DNA from: SAR86 cluster bacterium | GTDB lineage: Bacteria; Pseudomonadota; Gammaproteobacteria; Magnimaribacterales; Magnimaribacteraceae | NCBI GenBank assembly: GCA_029268615.1 | Contig: JAQWNM010000010.1 | Coordinates: 248,001-312,000 of the forward strand | Reading direction: 5' to 3' | Length of the DNA stretch: 64,000 nucleotides | Translations under genes and position numbers: made by a program | Shown here: positions 8,919 through 18,078 of the stretch, piece after piece | Position numbering within the stretch: the stretch's first letter is position 1 | How the letters are laid out: every line of letters begins with the position of its first letter | The notes under the pieces: generated by a model | Told to the model about the DNA's origin: nothing | What the model saw: the letters and a program-made list of their open reading frames with translations, nothing else | The model's database searches: none

Positions 8919-9784
8919 TACTTCTTAAGTCTTCTTAACAGGCTTGAGGTGTCCCATGCTCCTCCTCCCATATTCTGAATATCCTCATAGAATGAATCTA
9001 CAAGTGAAGTTACTTCCAATGAAAGGTTATTCTTTTGGGCTTCTTTAATCGCTATAGATAAATCTTTTCTCATAAGATCAACTGCAAAACCATGATCGTA
9101 AAAATCCTTGGTCATGCTTTCGGCCCTGTTATCCATCTGCCATGACTGTGCTGCGCCCTTAGAGATAACTTCAATGACATCTTTACTATCTAGTTCTACT
9201 TTTTCTGTAAAATTTAAGCCCTCTGCTAAACCTTGAATGAGACCCGCTAAGCAAATTTGATTTACCATCTTTGTTAATTGACCTGAACCTGGTCCGCCCA
9301 TAAGTTTTGAAAATTTTGAATAGCAATCTATCACAGACATTATCTCTGTATAAACTTCTATTTCTCCTCCCAACATCACAGTTAAAGTGCCATTCTTAGC
9401 TCCTACTTCACCTCCTGAAACTGGCGCATCCATAAAGTGAATTCCCTTCTTTTTAGACTCATGAAACATTTCTTGAGCTAAACCTGCTGATGTAGTCGTA
9501 TGATCAACTATGATGGAACCTCTTTTCATTGATTGAAGAAGCCCTATTTCTCCTAGTAAAGTGGTTCTAACATCTTCATCTCTACCAAGGCATAAAAAAA
9601 CTGCTTCCTGTCCTTCTCCAGCTTTCAGAACAGACTCAGCTACATTGCCACCAAACTTCTGATTCCATTCATTTGATTTTAGTTTTGTCCTATTAAAGAC
9701 TGTGGTTTCAAAATTAGCTAACTGAATATGAGATGCCATATGAAATCCCATAGTTCCTAAGCCAATAAATGCAATTTTTTTCAT
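8918..9784 (-). CDS. Beta-hydroxyacid dehydrogenase (tartronate semialdehyde reductase / 3-hydroxyisobutyrate dehydrogenase family)
   Basis: 288 residues. The NAD(P)-binding motif GLGTMGFHMA lies near the N-terminus (7-16). The substrate signature DAPVSGGEVGAKNGTL is at about 119-134, and the catalytic lysine is K172 in GQLTKMVNQ, followed by the C-terminal helical domain. The family includes tartronate semialdehyde reductase, 3-hydroxyisobutyrate dehydrogenase and succinic semialdehyde reductase; the sequence alone does not separate them. Its direct coupling to a glycerate kinase favours the tartronate semialdehyde reaction. No glyoxylate carboligase gene is in the window. Confidence 0.82.
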   Translation of the reverse strand: MKKIAFIGLGTMGFHMASHIQLANFETTVFNRTKLKSNEWNQKFGGNVAESVLKAGEGQEAVFLCLGRDEDVRTTLLGEIGLLQSMKRGSIIVDHTTTSAGLAQEMFHESKKKGIHFMDAPVSGGEVGAKNGTLTVMLGGEIEVYTEIMSVIDCYSKFSKLMGGPGSGQLTKMVNQICLAGLIQGLAEGLNFTEKVELDSKDVIEVISKGAAQSWQMDNRAESMTKDFYDHGFAVDLMRKDLSIAIKEAQKNNLSLEVTSLVDSFYEDIQNMGGGAWDTSSLLRRLKK

Positions 9785-9791
9785 GTTGAGT

Positions 9792-10514
9792 TTAATTTAT
9801 CCATACTATAGTTTGCATTCTCTTTGATGTCTTATCTCGTCTATAAGAATAGAATAAATTATCTTCCGTGTAAGTACATAAATTGCTCTGATTAACTTTA
9901 ACCCCTTTTCTTTGCATTACTTTTAGAGCGGCATTCCTTAAGTCAAATTTCCATTTATCTTTTGCTTTTAAAGGAAAAAAGAATTTATCTAGATTCTTAT
10001 TATTAAATTGTTCCAATACATCTTTACTAACTTCAAAATTCTCAATAGAGATGCAAGGAGCAAACCATGCAGACAATTCACTATGTTTATTTTTAAATAG
10101 CTTTAGGGTTGAATCAATAACACCATTTGCCAAGCCTCTCCAACCAACATGAATAGCTGCTATCTCACTAGCATCATTGCTAGCTAGTATTATTGGAAGA
10201 CAATCAGCTGATGAAACTGCCAGCGCTAATTTCTTACTTTGGGTATAAATAGCATCCGCATTTAAGAACTTATTTAAATCGCTTCTACTTACTTCCAATG
10301 CTTCATTTCCATGAATTTGGTTCATGCATATTATAGGTACTGCAATTAGATCTTCTAAAGCTGAAATAACTAACTTATTCGATGTTGAAGTATGTTTGAA
10401 TGTTAAGTTTTGATCAAAAATCTTATTGGTCATAAAAGAGAAAACACTCGGATGAAATATTTTTTCTGGAATTATAAATAAATTGAGTTTATCTCTTATT
10501 TCTTTTCTAAACAT
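9792..10514 (-). CDS. pgeF: Peptidoglycan editing factor PgeF (YfiH, polyphenol-oxidase fold)
   Basis: 240 residues of the YfiH/PgeF family, whose members have a Cys/His zinc site and remove mis-incorporated L-serine-containing muropeptide precursors. The family motifs are clear: NQIHGNEA, then DAIYT, SSADCLPIIL, IHVGWRGLANG with the metal-site histidine, and APCISIENFEV. These supply the conserved H, C and H ligands. It overlaps the end of rluD by 19 bases. The arrangement rluD-pgeF facing bamD is conserved in gammaproteobacteria. Confidence 0.92.
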   Translation of the reverse strand: MFRKEIRDKLNLFIIPEKIFHPSVFSFMTNKIFDQNLTFKHTSTSNKLVISALEDLIAVPIICMNQIHGNEALEVSRSDLNKFLNADAIYTQSKKLALAVSSADCLPIILASNDASEIAAIHVGWRGLANGVIDSTLKLFKNKHSELSAWFAPCISIENFEVSKDVLEQFNNKNLDKFFFPLKAKDKWKFDLRNAALKVMQRKGVKVNQSNLCTYTEDNLFYSYRRDKTSKRMQTIVWIN

Positions 10515-11440
10515 TCGATTAATTTTGTGAAGTCTTTAGGTAAACCTGTTTTATATTTCTTTAGATCTCCACTTATTGGATGCCGAAATGATAAAGACTG
10601 AGCATGTAATGCTTGTCTCTTGAAATTTTCTATAAACTTTCTTTGTTCATCAGTAGTATTAGGAGCTAAACGCTTCCTATTTCCATATACTCCATCTCCC
10701 ACAATGGGCATCTTTTTATAAGCAAAGTGAACCCTTATCTGATGAGTTCTTCCTGTCTTTAAATATGCATTAAGAAGAGTATAGCCATCTAATCTTTTTA
10801 CAATCTTATACTCAGTGACAGCAAATTTTCCAGAATGAATCACTGCCTGTTTTGTTCTTAGTTTGGGATGCCTCCCTATTGGTTCATCTATGGTTCCTGC
10901 AGAAATTGGACTACCGACAACAAGAGCGAGATACTCACGTTGTACAGTTCTATTTTTTAATTGTTTAACTAAATTTAAAAAAGAAGATTCAGTTTTGGCA
11001 ACTACCATAATTCCAGAGGTATCTTTGTCTAGTCTATGAACTATCCCTGCTCTAGGCAAAAGTGCTAGGTTTTTGTCATAATTTAAGAGCGCATTCAGTA
11101 AGGTTCCATTTCTGTTGCCCGCTCCAGGATGCACTACTAAACCAGATGGCTTATCAAGAATTAAGATAGCCTCATCTTCTGCGATAATAGAAAGAGGTAT
11201 CTTTTCTGGTTTATCTTGACTTAAGATTTCTTCCTTAGCACTCAATTCAATAATATCCCCTTCTTTTAAAATAGTTTTTGGCTTAACTTTAAGTTCATTA
11301 AGTAATAATGATCCGCCCAGAATCCATTTCTTTATATGATTTCTAGAATATTCAGGGCATAGTTTTGCCATAGCTGAATCTAATCTTATTCCTGAGTTTT
11401 CAGAGCCTACTGATAAAGATAATTTAATTGTTTTAGTCAT
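10496..11440 (-). CDS. rluD: 23S rRNA pseudouridine synthase D
   Basis: 314 residues. An N-terminal S4 RNA-binding domain (about 14-75) is followed by the RluA-type catalytic domain with the HRLDKDTSGIMVVAK motif, in which the Asp is the nucleophile. A late GRTHQIRVHF block also fits. It modifies uridines 1911, 1915 and 1917 in helix 69 of 23S rRNA and supports ribosome assembly. The ATG at 11440 is divergent from bamD across about 100 bases. Confidence 0.95.
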   Translation of the reverse strand: MTKTIKLSLSVGSENSGIRLDSAMAKLCPEYSRNHIKKWILGGSLLLNELKVKPKTILKEGDIIELSAKEEILSQDKPEKIPLSIIAEDEAILILDKPSGLVVHPGAGNRNGTLLNALLNYDKNLALLPRAGIVHRLDKDTSGIMVVAKTESSFLNLVKQLKNRTVQREYLALVVGSPISAGTIDEPIGRHPKLRTKQAVIHSGKFAVTEYKIVKRLDGYTLLNAYLKTGRTHQIRVHFAYKKMPIVGDGVYGNRKRLAPNTTDEQRKFIENFKRQALHAQSLSFRHPISGDLKKYKTGLPKDFTKLIECLEKK

Positions 11441-11541
11441 TGAGTAAATATTTATTTAAATCTTAAATCATATTTGTATGAATCCAGAGGTATTTTTACT
11501 GTCAATGAAGGTTAACCATATGTAGAATTCTTATTATTATC

Positions 11542-12414
11542 ATGCAGTTTAAAAATCTAACACTTAATCCAATGCATAAAAAATCAGAATTTATTATTTA
11601 TCTAATTTCTATTTCTCTTGTGCTTTTAAATATAGGGTGTTCGTCGACTGAGGAAGGACCTGATGAAAGGTTATTAGAAAAAGAACTATATGATCAAGCG
11701 CAAGACCGGTTGAGTAATGAAAACTTTGCAACCGCGATAATAAGCTTAGAGACTCTTGAAGCAAGATTTCCATTTGGAAGATATGCTGAACAAGCTCAAG
11801 CAGAATTAATTTACGCTTATTATCGTAACTACCAGTATGAAGCGGCAAATTCCGCAGCTGAAAGATTTGCAAACCTTCATCCAAGACATCCTCATACAGA
11901 TTATGCCTATTATTTAAGAGGGTTAGCAGCTTTTACAAATGATTCAGGTTTATTATCAAGATATATGAATACTGATTTATCAAAAAGAGATGTGACCCAA
12001 GCTCAAATTTCTTTCGATAATCTAAGCGAATTCATTTCTAGATTTCCAAAGAGTGAATATGTTGAACATGCAACTCAAAGAATGATTTATTTAAAGAATC
12101 TTTTAGCTCAACATGAGATTAATGTTGCAGAGTATTATTTAGAAAGAAGAGCATATATTGCAGCAGTTGGTAGGGCTAAATATGTGCTTGAACACTTGCC
12201 TAAAACACCGCAAACTCCTGAAGCCCTTAATATATTAATGATCGGCTACCGAGAATTAGGTCAACAAGATTTATCAGATATAAATAAGGAAATATTAGAA
12301 TTTAATTATCCAGATTACAACATTATATCTAACTCATCTAGAGTCTCTTCAAGATCATGGTTAAACACTTTATCCTTTGGATTATTCGGAGAAAAATCTA
12401 TACCTAGACCTTAG
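11542..12414 (+). CDS. bamD: Outer-membrane assembly lipoprotein BamD
   Basis: 290 residues from the first ATG. The second in-frame ATG at 11572 gives a more typical lipoprotein signal (MHKKSEFIIYLISISL then LLNIGC), with Cys33 of the longer form as the lipidated residue, and may be the true start. The body has five TPR-like helical repeats (for example LYDQAQDRL, then AIISLETLEARFPFG and YAEQAQAELIYAYY). BamD is the essential lipoprotein of the BAM complex that inserts beta-barrel proteins, a central need in a cell with many TonB receptors. It is divergent from rluD, as in other gammaproteobacteria. Confidence 0.95.
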   Translation: MQFKNLTLNPMHKKSEFIIYLISISLVLLNIGCSSTEEGPDERLLEKELYDQAQDRLSNENFATAIISLETLEARFPFGRYAEQAQAELIYAYYRNYQYEAANSAAERFANLHPRHPHTDYAYYLRGLAAFTNDSGLLSRYMNTDLSKRDVTQAQISFDNLSEFISRFPKSEYVEHATQRMIYLKNLLAQHEINVAEYYLERRAYIAAVGRAKYVLEHLPKTPQTPEALNILMIGYRELGQQDLSDINKEILEFNYPDYNIISNSSRVSSRSWLNTLSFGLFGEKSIPRP

Positions 12415-12425
12415 AGTAAAAGACT

Positions 12426-12626
12426 ATGTTTCAAATATTCATCATTGCCTTAATAATGATCGCGATTTTTTGGATGAATAAAATTCTAAAAAACGAAAAA
12501 AAAATAAGCAAAGATCCGCATGTTATGGTCAAGTGCAAGACCTGCAATCTAAATATTATTCAATTGGATGCAGTTAACTCAGAAGGATTCTGGTATTGTT
12601 CTAAGGAACATTTGCCCAAGAATTAA
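12426..12626 (+). CDS. PP0621-type small zinc-ribbon membrane protein
   Basis: 66 residues. An N-terminal hydrophobic anchor (2-18) is followed by a short basic linker and a cysteine pair C-K-T-C, then W-Y-C-S-x-E-H near the end, a likely zinc-binding ribbon. This pattern and its place just downstream of bamD fit the PP0621 family named from Pseudomonas, where the gene also neighbours bamD. Function unknown. It is 11 bases from bamD, probably co-transcribed. Its last four bases overlap the end of the convergent DUF5916 gene. Confidence 0.75.
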   Translation: MFQIFIIALIMIAIFWMNKILKNEKKISKDPHVMVKCKTCNLNIIQLDAVNSEGFWYCSKEHLPKN

Positions 12627-14941
12627 AATCTGTATCTAAGTTTAATAGTAAAGCTATCTGTTGTTGGTTCATCCCAAGGTCGTTGATAAATCTTACCAAG
12701 ATTGTCCTCTTCATCTTCTGCTTCAACTCTGCCTCCTTTCGTGTAAACAACGAAAAGATATGCTAGAGGTAAGATCTCATACCTATAACGCACTTGAAAC
12801 GAAACATCGGAAAGAGTGAAAGAAGATATATCAATATCAGTCTTATCCAATTGACCTTTTATATCAGCTATGTATGCTTGAGGATTCCTAGCAGTAAAAG
12901 CAACAAACTGACTCTTTAATCTCAGTTCGTGCTTATTACCTCTAAACCAAGTTAAATTTATAGAAGTTACTCTCTTGTTCCTCTTGTAAGTTGCCAGAAG
13001 ATCTCTCTCTATCCAGTTTAACCATTCTTTTTCTTTATGATTCGCATAACCTAAAGAAAAAACTAAATTCTCCATTGGAAAAAACCTAGCAAACCCTTTA
13101 TAGCCATAACTTTTATTTAAGCTTGGGCTGTATTCAGAACCTTTTCCTGAATAGACAACAAAACCATATGCCCAAAAATCACTTCTGGGTCCTTCAAATT
13201 CTATCTTAGATCCATATCCTTGAGGCATTTCTACGTAAGGAGCAAACTTATAGCCATCAGTAATAATATTGTCTTTACCTTTCGTTCTATAAAATAGCTC
13301 TAACTCTAAGCCAGCGGTACTTTTAAAGATGTTCTGAAATTCAAAAGCTAATTTTGCGGGTTCTCTATCTCCGCTCAAATTACTATCAGCCGAAAACATA
13401 AGAGTATATTCTCTCTTTAGAGTAGCTGAATCTGGACTAAAGTTAGTTTGCCTAAATTGCGTTCTACCACCAAAAAGCATCCAGTCATTTCTTCCTAGAT
13501 ATCCCATATCATTTAGATTTAGATCTTCATCAAAATAATAAAAACCTAAGTAATTTGATCTATCTTTATTAGGCATATGGTTCATGCCTAACCTCAATCC
13601 TAATCCCTCTTCACCGTTGACCAAAGAATTCAAAAAAATACCATAAAGTCTTAATTCAGGAGAATACTTGTAATCAAAATCCACTGTATGGACAGAAGCA
13701 GTTCTGTCAAATATAGGACTTTCTACATATGTTCCCAAGTATCCAACTTTGAAATTCTTATAAGAATTTCTAATTCTAGCTGCATAAAAATCTTTACCTT
13801 GGCTATAATCTTCATCAGCCTCAAAAGCTCCTAAAAAACCAATCTCAGTATTATTAGCTTGTTGAGTATAACGAACAGCTAAATCTATATCATTGCTGCC
13901 ATTTTCTTGTGAAGTAAGATCGCAGAGGTTTTGCAATTCTTCTGAATACTCCTCACAATTATAATCAGGAGTGCCGCCAATTCTTCGAGTATTAATAACA
14001 TAAAAAAATCTATAACCTGAAACGTCAAACATAGATTGATTTTCAGCAAAGAAAGGCCTTTTATCTGCATAATAAGTCTCTATATTAGAGAAATTTACTA
14101 CTACATCATCACTTTCAACCTGACCAAAGTCAGGGTTAATAGCAATATTTAATTGCTTGCCAGAATCTATTTTCCAAAAGAATTCTGCACCTGCCTTTGA
14201 AGTATTATCTTCCTCTAACCTGTCATTATTTAGGGTAAGATAAGGAAAAAAATCTTTCTTGCTTGCACCAAAATTTTTAAACACATAATCATTCAATAAA
14301 GATATAAAAGGATTCCTAGTAGGATTTGACTTAACAGTTGCGTAAACTTTACCTTCAGCCATGGACTGTCGAAAGAAACCTAATTTTACTTTTCTAAAGT
14401 CCCCTTTCTGAATCTTCATTGGAGCAACGGACCATGGAATAAACATCTCACAATACCAAACATTTTCTTCTTGGCTTGTTGCCGCCTCCCAATCTGCATC
14501 CCAATCAGGTTTTTGATTGTTCTCATTGGTAAAAACAACATCTCTCATAGAGCCGCCCAACGAAACTGAAAACTCATATGCGACACTCGAGTCAGCATTA
14601 TAATCAATAATAAAACCCACCCTATCTGCATTAGTCTGCCAAGCATCTCTTTCATGCAGGTTTGCTCTCATAGTTTTCGTTGGCTGATAAGCTCTATAAC
14701 CTAAGTAAATTCCTCTTTCATCTTCATAAACTAAAACTTCAGTTTTATATAAAGGATCTGAAAGTGTAAAAGGCAAGATTTGTCTAAACGCATCTATCCT
14801 GTTTGCATCTTTCCACTCCAAGTCAGATAAATTACCATCTATCTCTATTGATTGAATTAAATTAGAAATAGATATCAAGCCTATAAAACAAAGCTTCTTG
14901 AGTATTCTTATTTTAAACACCCTGAAAGAATTAGGATTCAT
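12623..14941 (-). CDS. Outer-membrane DUF5916 / CBM9-like domain protein
   Basis: 772 residues with an N-terminal signal peptide (the hydrophobic stretch LKKLCFIGLISISNL). A carbohydrate-binding-module-9-like domain follows (about 35-220, starting IEIDGNLSDLEWKDA, with DRVGFIIDYNAD). A long beta-strand-rich C-terminal half ends in Tyr-Arg-Phe, as outer-membrane barrels do. The middle FFAENQSMFDV block is a hallmark of the DUF5916 family common in marine Bacteroidetes and gammaproteobacteria. Whether it is a transporter, sensor or enzyme is not established. It overlaps the DUF4399 gene by 4 bases and lies in one operon with it and a flavin reductase. Confidence 0.85.
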   Translation of the reverse strand: MNPNSFRVFKIRILKKLCFIGLISISNLIQSIEIDGNLSDLEWKDANRIDAFRQILPFTLSDPLYKTEVLVYEDERGIYLGYRAYQPTKTMRANLHERDAWQTNADRVGFIIDYNADSSVAYEFSVSLGGSMRDVVFTNENNQKPDWDADWEAATSQEENVWYCEMFIPWSVAPMKIQKGDFRKVKLGFFRQSMAEGKVYATVKSNPTRNPFISLLNDYVFKNFGASKKDFFPYLTLNNDRLEEDNTSKAGAEFFWKIDSGKQLNIAINPDFGQVESDDVVVNFSNIETYYADKRPFFAENQSMFDVSGYRFFYVINTRRIGGTPDYNCEEYSEELQNLCDLTSQENGSNDIDLAVRYTQQANNTEIGFLGAFEADEDYSQGKDFYAARIRNSYKNFKVGYLGTYVESPIFDRTASVHTVDFDYKYSPELRLYGIFLNSLVNGEEGLGLRLGMNHMPNKDRSNYLGFYYFDEDLNLNDMGYLGRNDWMLFGGRTQFRQTNFSPDSATLKREYTLMFSADSNLSGDREPAKLAFEFQNIFKSTAGLELELFYRTKGKDNIITDGYKFAPYVEMPQGYGSKIEFEGPRSDFWAYGFVVYSGKGSEYSPSLNKSYGYKGFARFFPMENLVFSLGYANHKEKEWLNWIERDLLATYKRNKRVTSINLTWFRGNKHELRLKSQFVAFTARNPQAYIADIKGQLDKTDIDISSFTLSDVSFQVRYRYEILPLAYLFVVYTKGGRVEAEDEEDNLGKIYQRPWDEPTTDSFTIKLRYRF

Positions 14942-15378
14942 TTGATAATTATAGAAATTTCTTTGGATATAATTGGAGGTAAATGAGGAATATGATATTT
15001 ATCTCCAAGCAACAATTGTAACTTATGATTACCTGGGGAAAGTTCCAATAAGACTTCTGTTTGCCCTCCCCCAAAATGTATATGATTAGAATCAGATATT
15101 ATCGGCTCATCTAAAGGCGGTAATTCTTCAACATCCACTAAAAGATGATGATGCCCTGTCCCAGATATGTCTACTCCGGCTGGAGCAACACCCATGCCTC
15201 TAAGTCCAAATTTAACCCTAATTGGGCTTTCAAGTATTTGTCCTTCTTTAGGTTGAATAAAATATAGTTCAGCTCCTTCTGAAGATAAAGACCTGTCAGA
15301 AGATGCATATGCATTAAACGAGATTAAGCATATAAAAAAAGAAATTAAATAGTGGTTATTAATTTTTATATTTTCCAT
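14938..15378 (-). CDS. DUF4399 domain periplasmic protein
   Basis: 146 residues with a cleavable signal peptide (LISFFICLISFNAYA) and a single DUF4399-type domain. It starts with the YFIQPKEGQ strand, then FGLRGMGVAPAG, and a histidine-rich segment GTGHHHLLVDV with HIHFGGGQTEV. The clustered histidines could bind a metal; this is seen directly, the function is not known. It overlaps the upstream flavin reductase by 20 bases and the downstream DUF5916 gene by 4, so it belongs to a three-gene operon. Confidence 0.82.
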   Translation of the reverse strand: MENIKINNHYLISFFICLISFNAYASSDRSLSSEGAELYFIQPKEGQILESPIRVKFGLRGMGVAPAGVDISGTGHHHLLVDVEELPPLDEPIISDSNHIHFGGGQTEVLLELSPGNHKLQLLLGDKYHIPHLPPIISKEISIIIK

Positions 15379-15826
15379 CTAAATAAATTAATGGTTTTTT
15401 TACATTGCTATCAACTATTTTAAAAACTTTACCTATAAAAATTGTATGTGATGATTGCTCTATCAACTCATAGCATTTACAAAATATATTAGCTTGAGCA
15501 TCTGATAAATAAGGCACTCCGTCATCTTCGGACCAATTCCCACTTTCAAACCTGACTTCTCCTTCTTCTTTACCGCTACAAATTTCTGCTAGATCTTGCT
15601 GTTTAGAAGTTAAAATATTAATGCAAAAACTTGAATCAATGCCTAACAAATTATGGATGGAAGAACTTTTGTTAACACAAATGAGCATACAGGGTGGATC
15701 GATAGAAAGAGAGGTGACCGCAGATGCTGTCATAGCTTGTCTATTGGACGAATTCTGAGAAGAAATGACATTAACTGTAGATGCAAATCCTCTCATAACT
15801 TCGATAAAATTTTCCTGGATAGTCAT
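15359..15826 (-). CDS. Flavin reductase-like FMN-binding split-barrel protein
   Basis: 155 residues from the ATG at 15826; a TTG four codons earlier (15838) is also open but less likely. The protein follows the HpaC/flavin reductase pattern: GFASTVNVISS, then MTASAVTSLSIDPPCMLICVN and FCINIL. These residues form the FMN-binding split barrel that uses NAD(P)H to reduce free flavin for a partner monooxygenase. No monooxygenase is adjacent; the partner is elsewhere, or the protein serves the outer-membrane DUF5916 system with which it is translationally linked. Divergent from rsmD across about 90 bases that contain an inverted repeat. Confidence 0.82.
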   Translation of the reverse strand: MTIQENFIEVMRGFASTVNVISSQNSSNRQAMTASAVTSLSIDPPCMLICVNKSSSIHNLLGIDSSFCINILTSKQQDLAEICSGKEEGEVRFESGNWSEDDGVPYLSDAQANIFCKCYELIEQSSHTIFIGKVFKIVDSNVKKPLIYLDGKYKN

Positions 15827-15869
15827 GAAGGGTAGCAAAATATCATGGATTCAATTTTGAAGCTAGATA

Positions 15870-15888
15870 ATTGAGAAATTATCTCAAT
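15870..15888. promoter_or_regulatory. Inverted repeat between flavin reductase and rsmD
   Basis: ATTGAGA and TCTCAAT form perfect 7-base arms separated by five bases, in the gap between two divergent genes. It could be an operator; there is no direct evidence for a bound regulator. Confidence 0.3.
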
Positions 15889-15917
15889 ACCTTAAACTCC
15901 TATATAAATATATCTGT

Positions 15918-16490
15918 ATGAAAATAAGTAAATTAAAAATTATAGGGGGAACAAATAAAGGGAGAGTGATTTCTTTTAATCCATCTAAATCTCTTAGGCC
16001 TACAAGTCATAAAACTAGGGAGACACTTTTCAATTGGTTAGCTATTTATATAGATGATTCTAAATGCCTAGATTTATTTTCTGGGACAGGTGCTCTTGGA
16101 ATTGAAGCTCTTTCAAGGAATGCAAAATCTGTTACTTTTATAGAAAATAAGAAACTACACTATATAAAATTAAAAGAGAATATAGATTTAATGAGTTACA
16201 GCAAAAAGTCTAAAATTATTTTTGAAAATACTTTTGATTGGCTAGAGAAGTTAAATAAACAAAAACTAGATTCTGATATAGTCTTTATTGACCCTCCATT
16301 TGGAGAGAAGAAAATCCAAAAAGTATATGGAATACTTGAAAAGAAATCTCTTTTAAAAAATGACACTGTTATATACGTAGAAGCAGAAAAAGAATTAAAT
16401 ATAATGGATATCTGCTCAAACTGGACTGAACTGAAAACAAAGATCAGCGGGGAAACAAAATTTAGTTTATTTTTAAAGAAAAAAGAATGA
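15918..16490 (+). CDS. rsmD: 16S rRNA (guanine966-N2)-methyltransferase
   Basis: 190 residues of the class I methyltransferase RsmD. The N-terminal motif IIGGTNKGR and the RPTSHKTRETLFNWL block are family-specific. The SAM-binding motif is LDLFSGTGALGIEAL, and the catalytic DPPF (IDPPFG) follows. It methylates G966 of 16S rRNA in the small subunit. The ATG at 15918 has no strong ribosome site. The next gene overlaps by 4 bases. Confidence 0.95.
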   Translation: MKISKLKIIGGTNKGRVISFNPSKSLRPTSHKTRETLFNWLAIYIDDSKCLDLFSGTGALGIEALSRNAKSVTFIENKKLHYIKLKENIDLMSYSKKSKIIFENTFDWLEKLNKQKLDSDIVFIDPPFGEKKIQKVYGILEKKSLLKNDTVIYVEAEKELNIMDICSNWTELKTKISGETKFSLFLKKKE

Positions 16491-16714
16491 GAAAAGCACT
16501 AATAGTATTTATTTTTTCAATAATTGGTGCCCTTATGCTAGAACAATTTAATTTCATTGAAGAAGGAATTATTTTTCTAGAAATGAAAAAAGAGATTAAT
16601 TTAGAAAATATCTTTTTTACCTTTACAGGAATCACAATAGGATTTTTCTTAATGTTGTTTTTAGTTCTGATACAAAGAATTTCTGCTAAATTGAGAAGCT
16701 CGAATGAAGATTGA
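16487..16714 (+). CDS. Small two-TM membrane protein downstream of rsmD
   Basis: 75 residues with two hydrophobic segments (about 4-18 and 43-63), joined by an acidic and basic loop and ending in a short charged tail. It has an ATGA overlap with rsmD, so it is probably translated with it. No family recognised. It ends two bases before the stop of the convergent rho gene. Confidence 0.6.
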   Translation: MRKALIVFIFSIIGALMLEQFNFIEEGIIFLEMKKEINLENIFFTFTGITIGFFLMLFLVLIQRISAKLRSSNED

Positions 16715-16716
16715 AA

Positions 16717-17976
16717 TTACTTTCTCTTCATAGACTCAAAGAACTCATTATTTGTCTTAAAATCTTTTAGTTTATCGATAACCCACTCCATTGCTGAAGT
16801 GTCTTCCATTTCATTTAATAGTTTCCTTAAAATAGTTATATGCCTCAACTCTTCTTCAGAAGTTAACAAGTCTTCTCTCCTAGTTCCTGTTCTTCGTATA
16901 TTTATAGCAGGAAAAACTCTCTTTTCTGCTATTTTTCTATCAAGATGAATTTCTGAATTGCCAGTACCTTTAAACTCTTCAAAAATTACTTCGTCCATTC
17001 TGGAGCCAGTGTCTATTAAAGCAGTAGCAATTATAGTTAAACTACCACCACCTTCTATATTCCTTGCAGCTCCAAAAAAACGCTTTGGTTTTTCCAAGGC
17101 ATTTGCATCCACTCCGCCTGTTAAAATTTTTCCAGAAGCTGCTTGAGTAGAGTTATATGCTCTAGCTAATCTAGTTAAGGAGTCCAAAAGAATAACCACA
17201 TCTTGATTGTGTTCAACTAGTCTTCTCGCTTTATTTATGACCATTTCAGCTACTTGAACATGTCTAGATGGAGGTTCATCAAATGTACTTGCCACTACTT
17301 CTCCTGAAACTGATCTAGACATCTCTGTAACCTCTTCTGGCCTTTCATCTACAAGTAAAACGATAATTTTACACTCTGGACTATTTTTAGAAATTGCATG
17401 CGCCATACTTTGCAACAAAAGTGTTTTACCTGCTTTCGGTGGAGAAACTATTAAAGATCTCTGACCTTTACCTGTAGGTGCTGTTAAGTCTATAACTCGA
17501 GCTGAAAGGTCTTCTGTGCTTCCAGTCCCAGCCTCTAGTATAATTCTTTGGTCTGGAAATAAAGGTGTTAGATTCTCAAATGAGACTTTATTTTTAGATT
17601 TATCAACATCTTCAAGATTTATAAGATCTACTTTTAAAAGGGCAAAATATCTTTCACCATCTTTTGGAGCTCTTATTTTTCCTTGAATAGTATCTCCAGT
17701 TCTGAGACTAAAACGTCTAATCTGACTTGGAGATACATAAATATCATCCGGTCCAGCTAAATAAGAGGAATCTGGAGAACGTAAGAACCCAAAACCATCC
17801 TGAAGGATTTCTAATACACCACCTCCTTCTATGTCTTCACCCTCTTTTGCTTTTTTCTTTAGAATGCTAAAGATCACATCTTGTCGTTTAGAACGAGCAG
17901 CGTTCTGAACTCCTAATTGTTCAGCTAGGCTTACGAGGTCTTCTACTGGAGATTTTTTAAGTTCTGATAGATCCAT
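16717..17976 (-). CDS. rho: Transcription termination factor Rho
   Basis: 419 residues, the normal length for Rho. The N-terminal helical Rho-N segment ([20 protein letters not shown]) is followed by the RNA-binding cold-shock-like domain with GFGFLRS. The hexameric ATPase core follows, with Walker A PPKAGKT, the [14 protein letters not shown] block and the arginine-finger region. It terminates unprotected transcripts. Since recognisable intrinsic terminators are scarce in this window, Rho may do most of the work here (inference). The trxA-rho order is conserved in gammaproteobacteria. Confidence 0.97.
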   Translation of the reverse strand: MDLSELKKSPVEDLVSLAEQLGVQNAARSKRQDVIFSILKKKAKEGEDIEGGGVLEILQDGFGFLRSPDSSYLAGPDDIYVSPSQIRRFSLRTGDTIQGKIRAPKDGERYFALLKVDLINLEDVDKSKNKVSFENLTPLFPDQRIILEAGTGSTEDLSARVIDLTAPTGKGQRSLIVSPPKAGKTLLLQSMAHAISKNSPECKIIVLLVDERPEEVTEMSRSVSGEVVASTFDEPPSRHVQVAEMVINKARRLVEHNQDVVILLDSLTRLARAYNSTQAASGKILTGGVDANALEKPKRFFGAARNIEGGGSLTIIATALIDTGSRMDEVIFEEFKGTGNSEIHLDRKIAEKRVFPAINIRRTGTRREDLLTSEEELRHITILRKLLNEMEDTSAMEWVIDKLKDFKTNNEFFESMKRK

Positions 17977-18078
17977 ATCTAGATAGTTTTTGAAAAATTT
18001 TCGAATTAAAACAGAGTTAACGGGTGTCTTTGATGAAAGACTAGATTCAATCTAACATCAGATGAAAGTATCGTCTAG

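Noticed and set aside
18042-18054. TAGATT-C-AATCTA inverted repeat in the rho leader
   Set aside because: Short, AT-rich and likely by chance in this composition.
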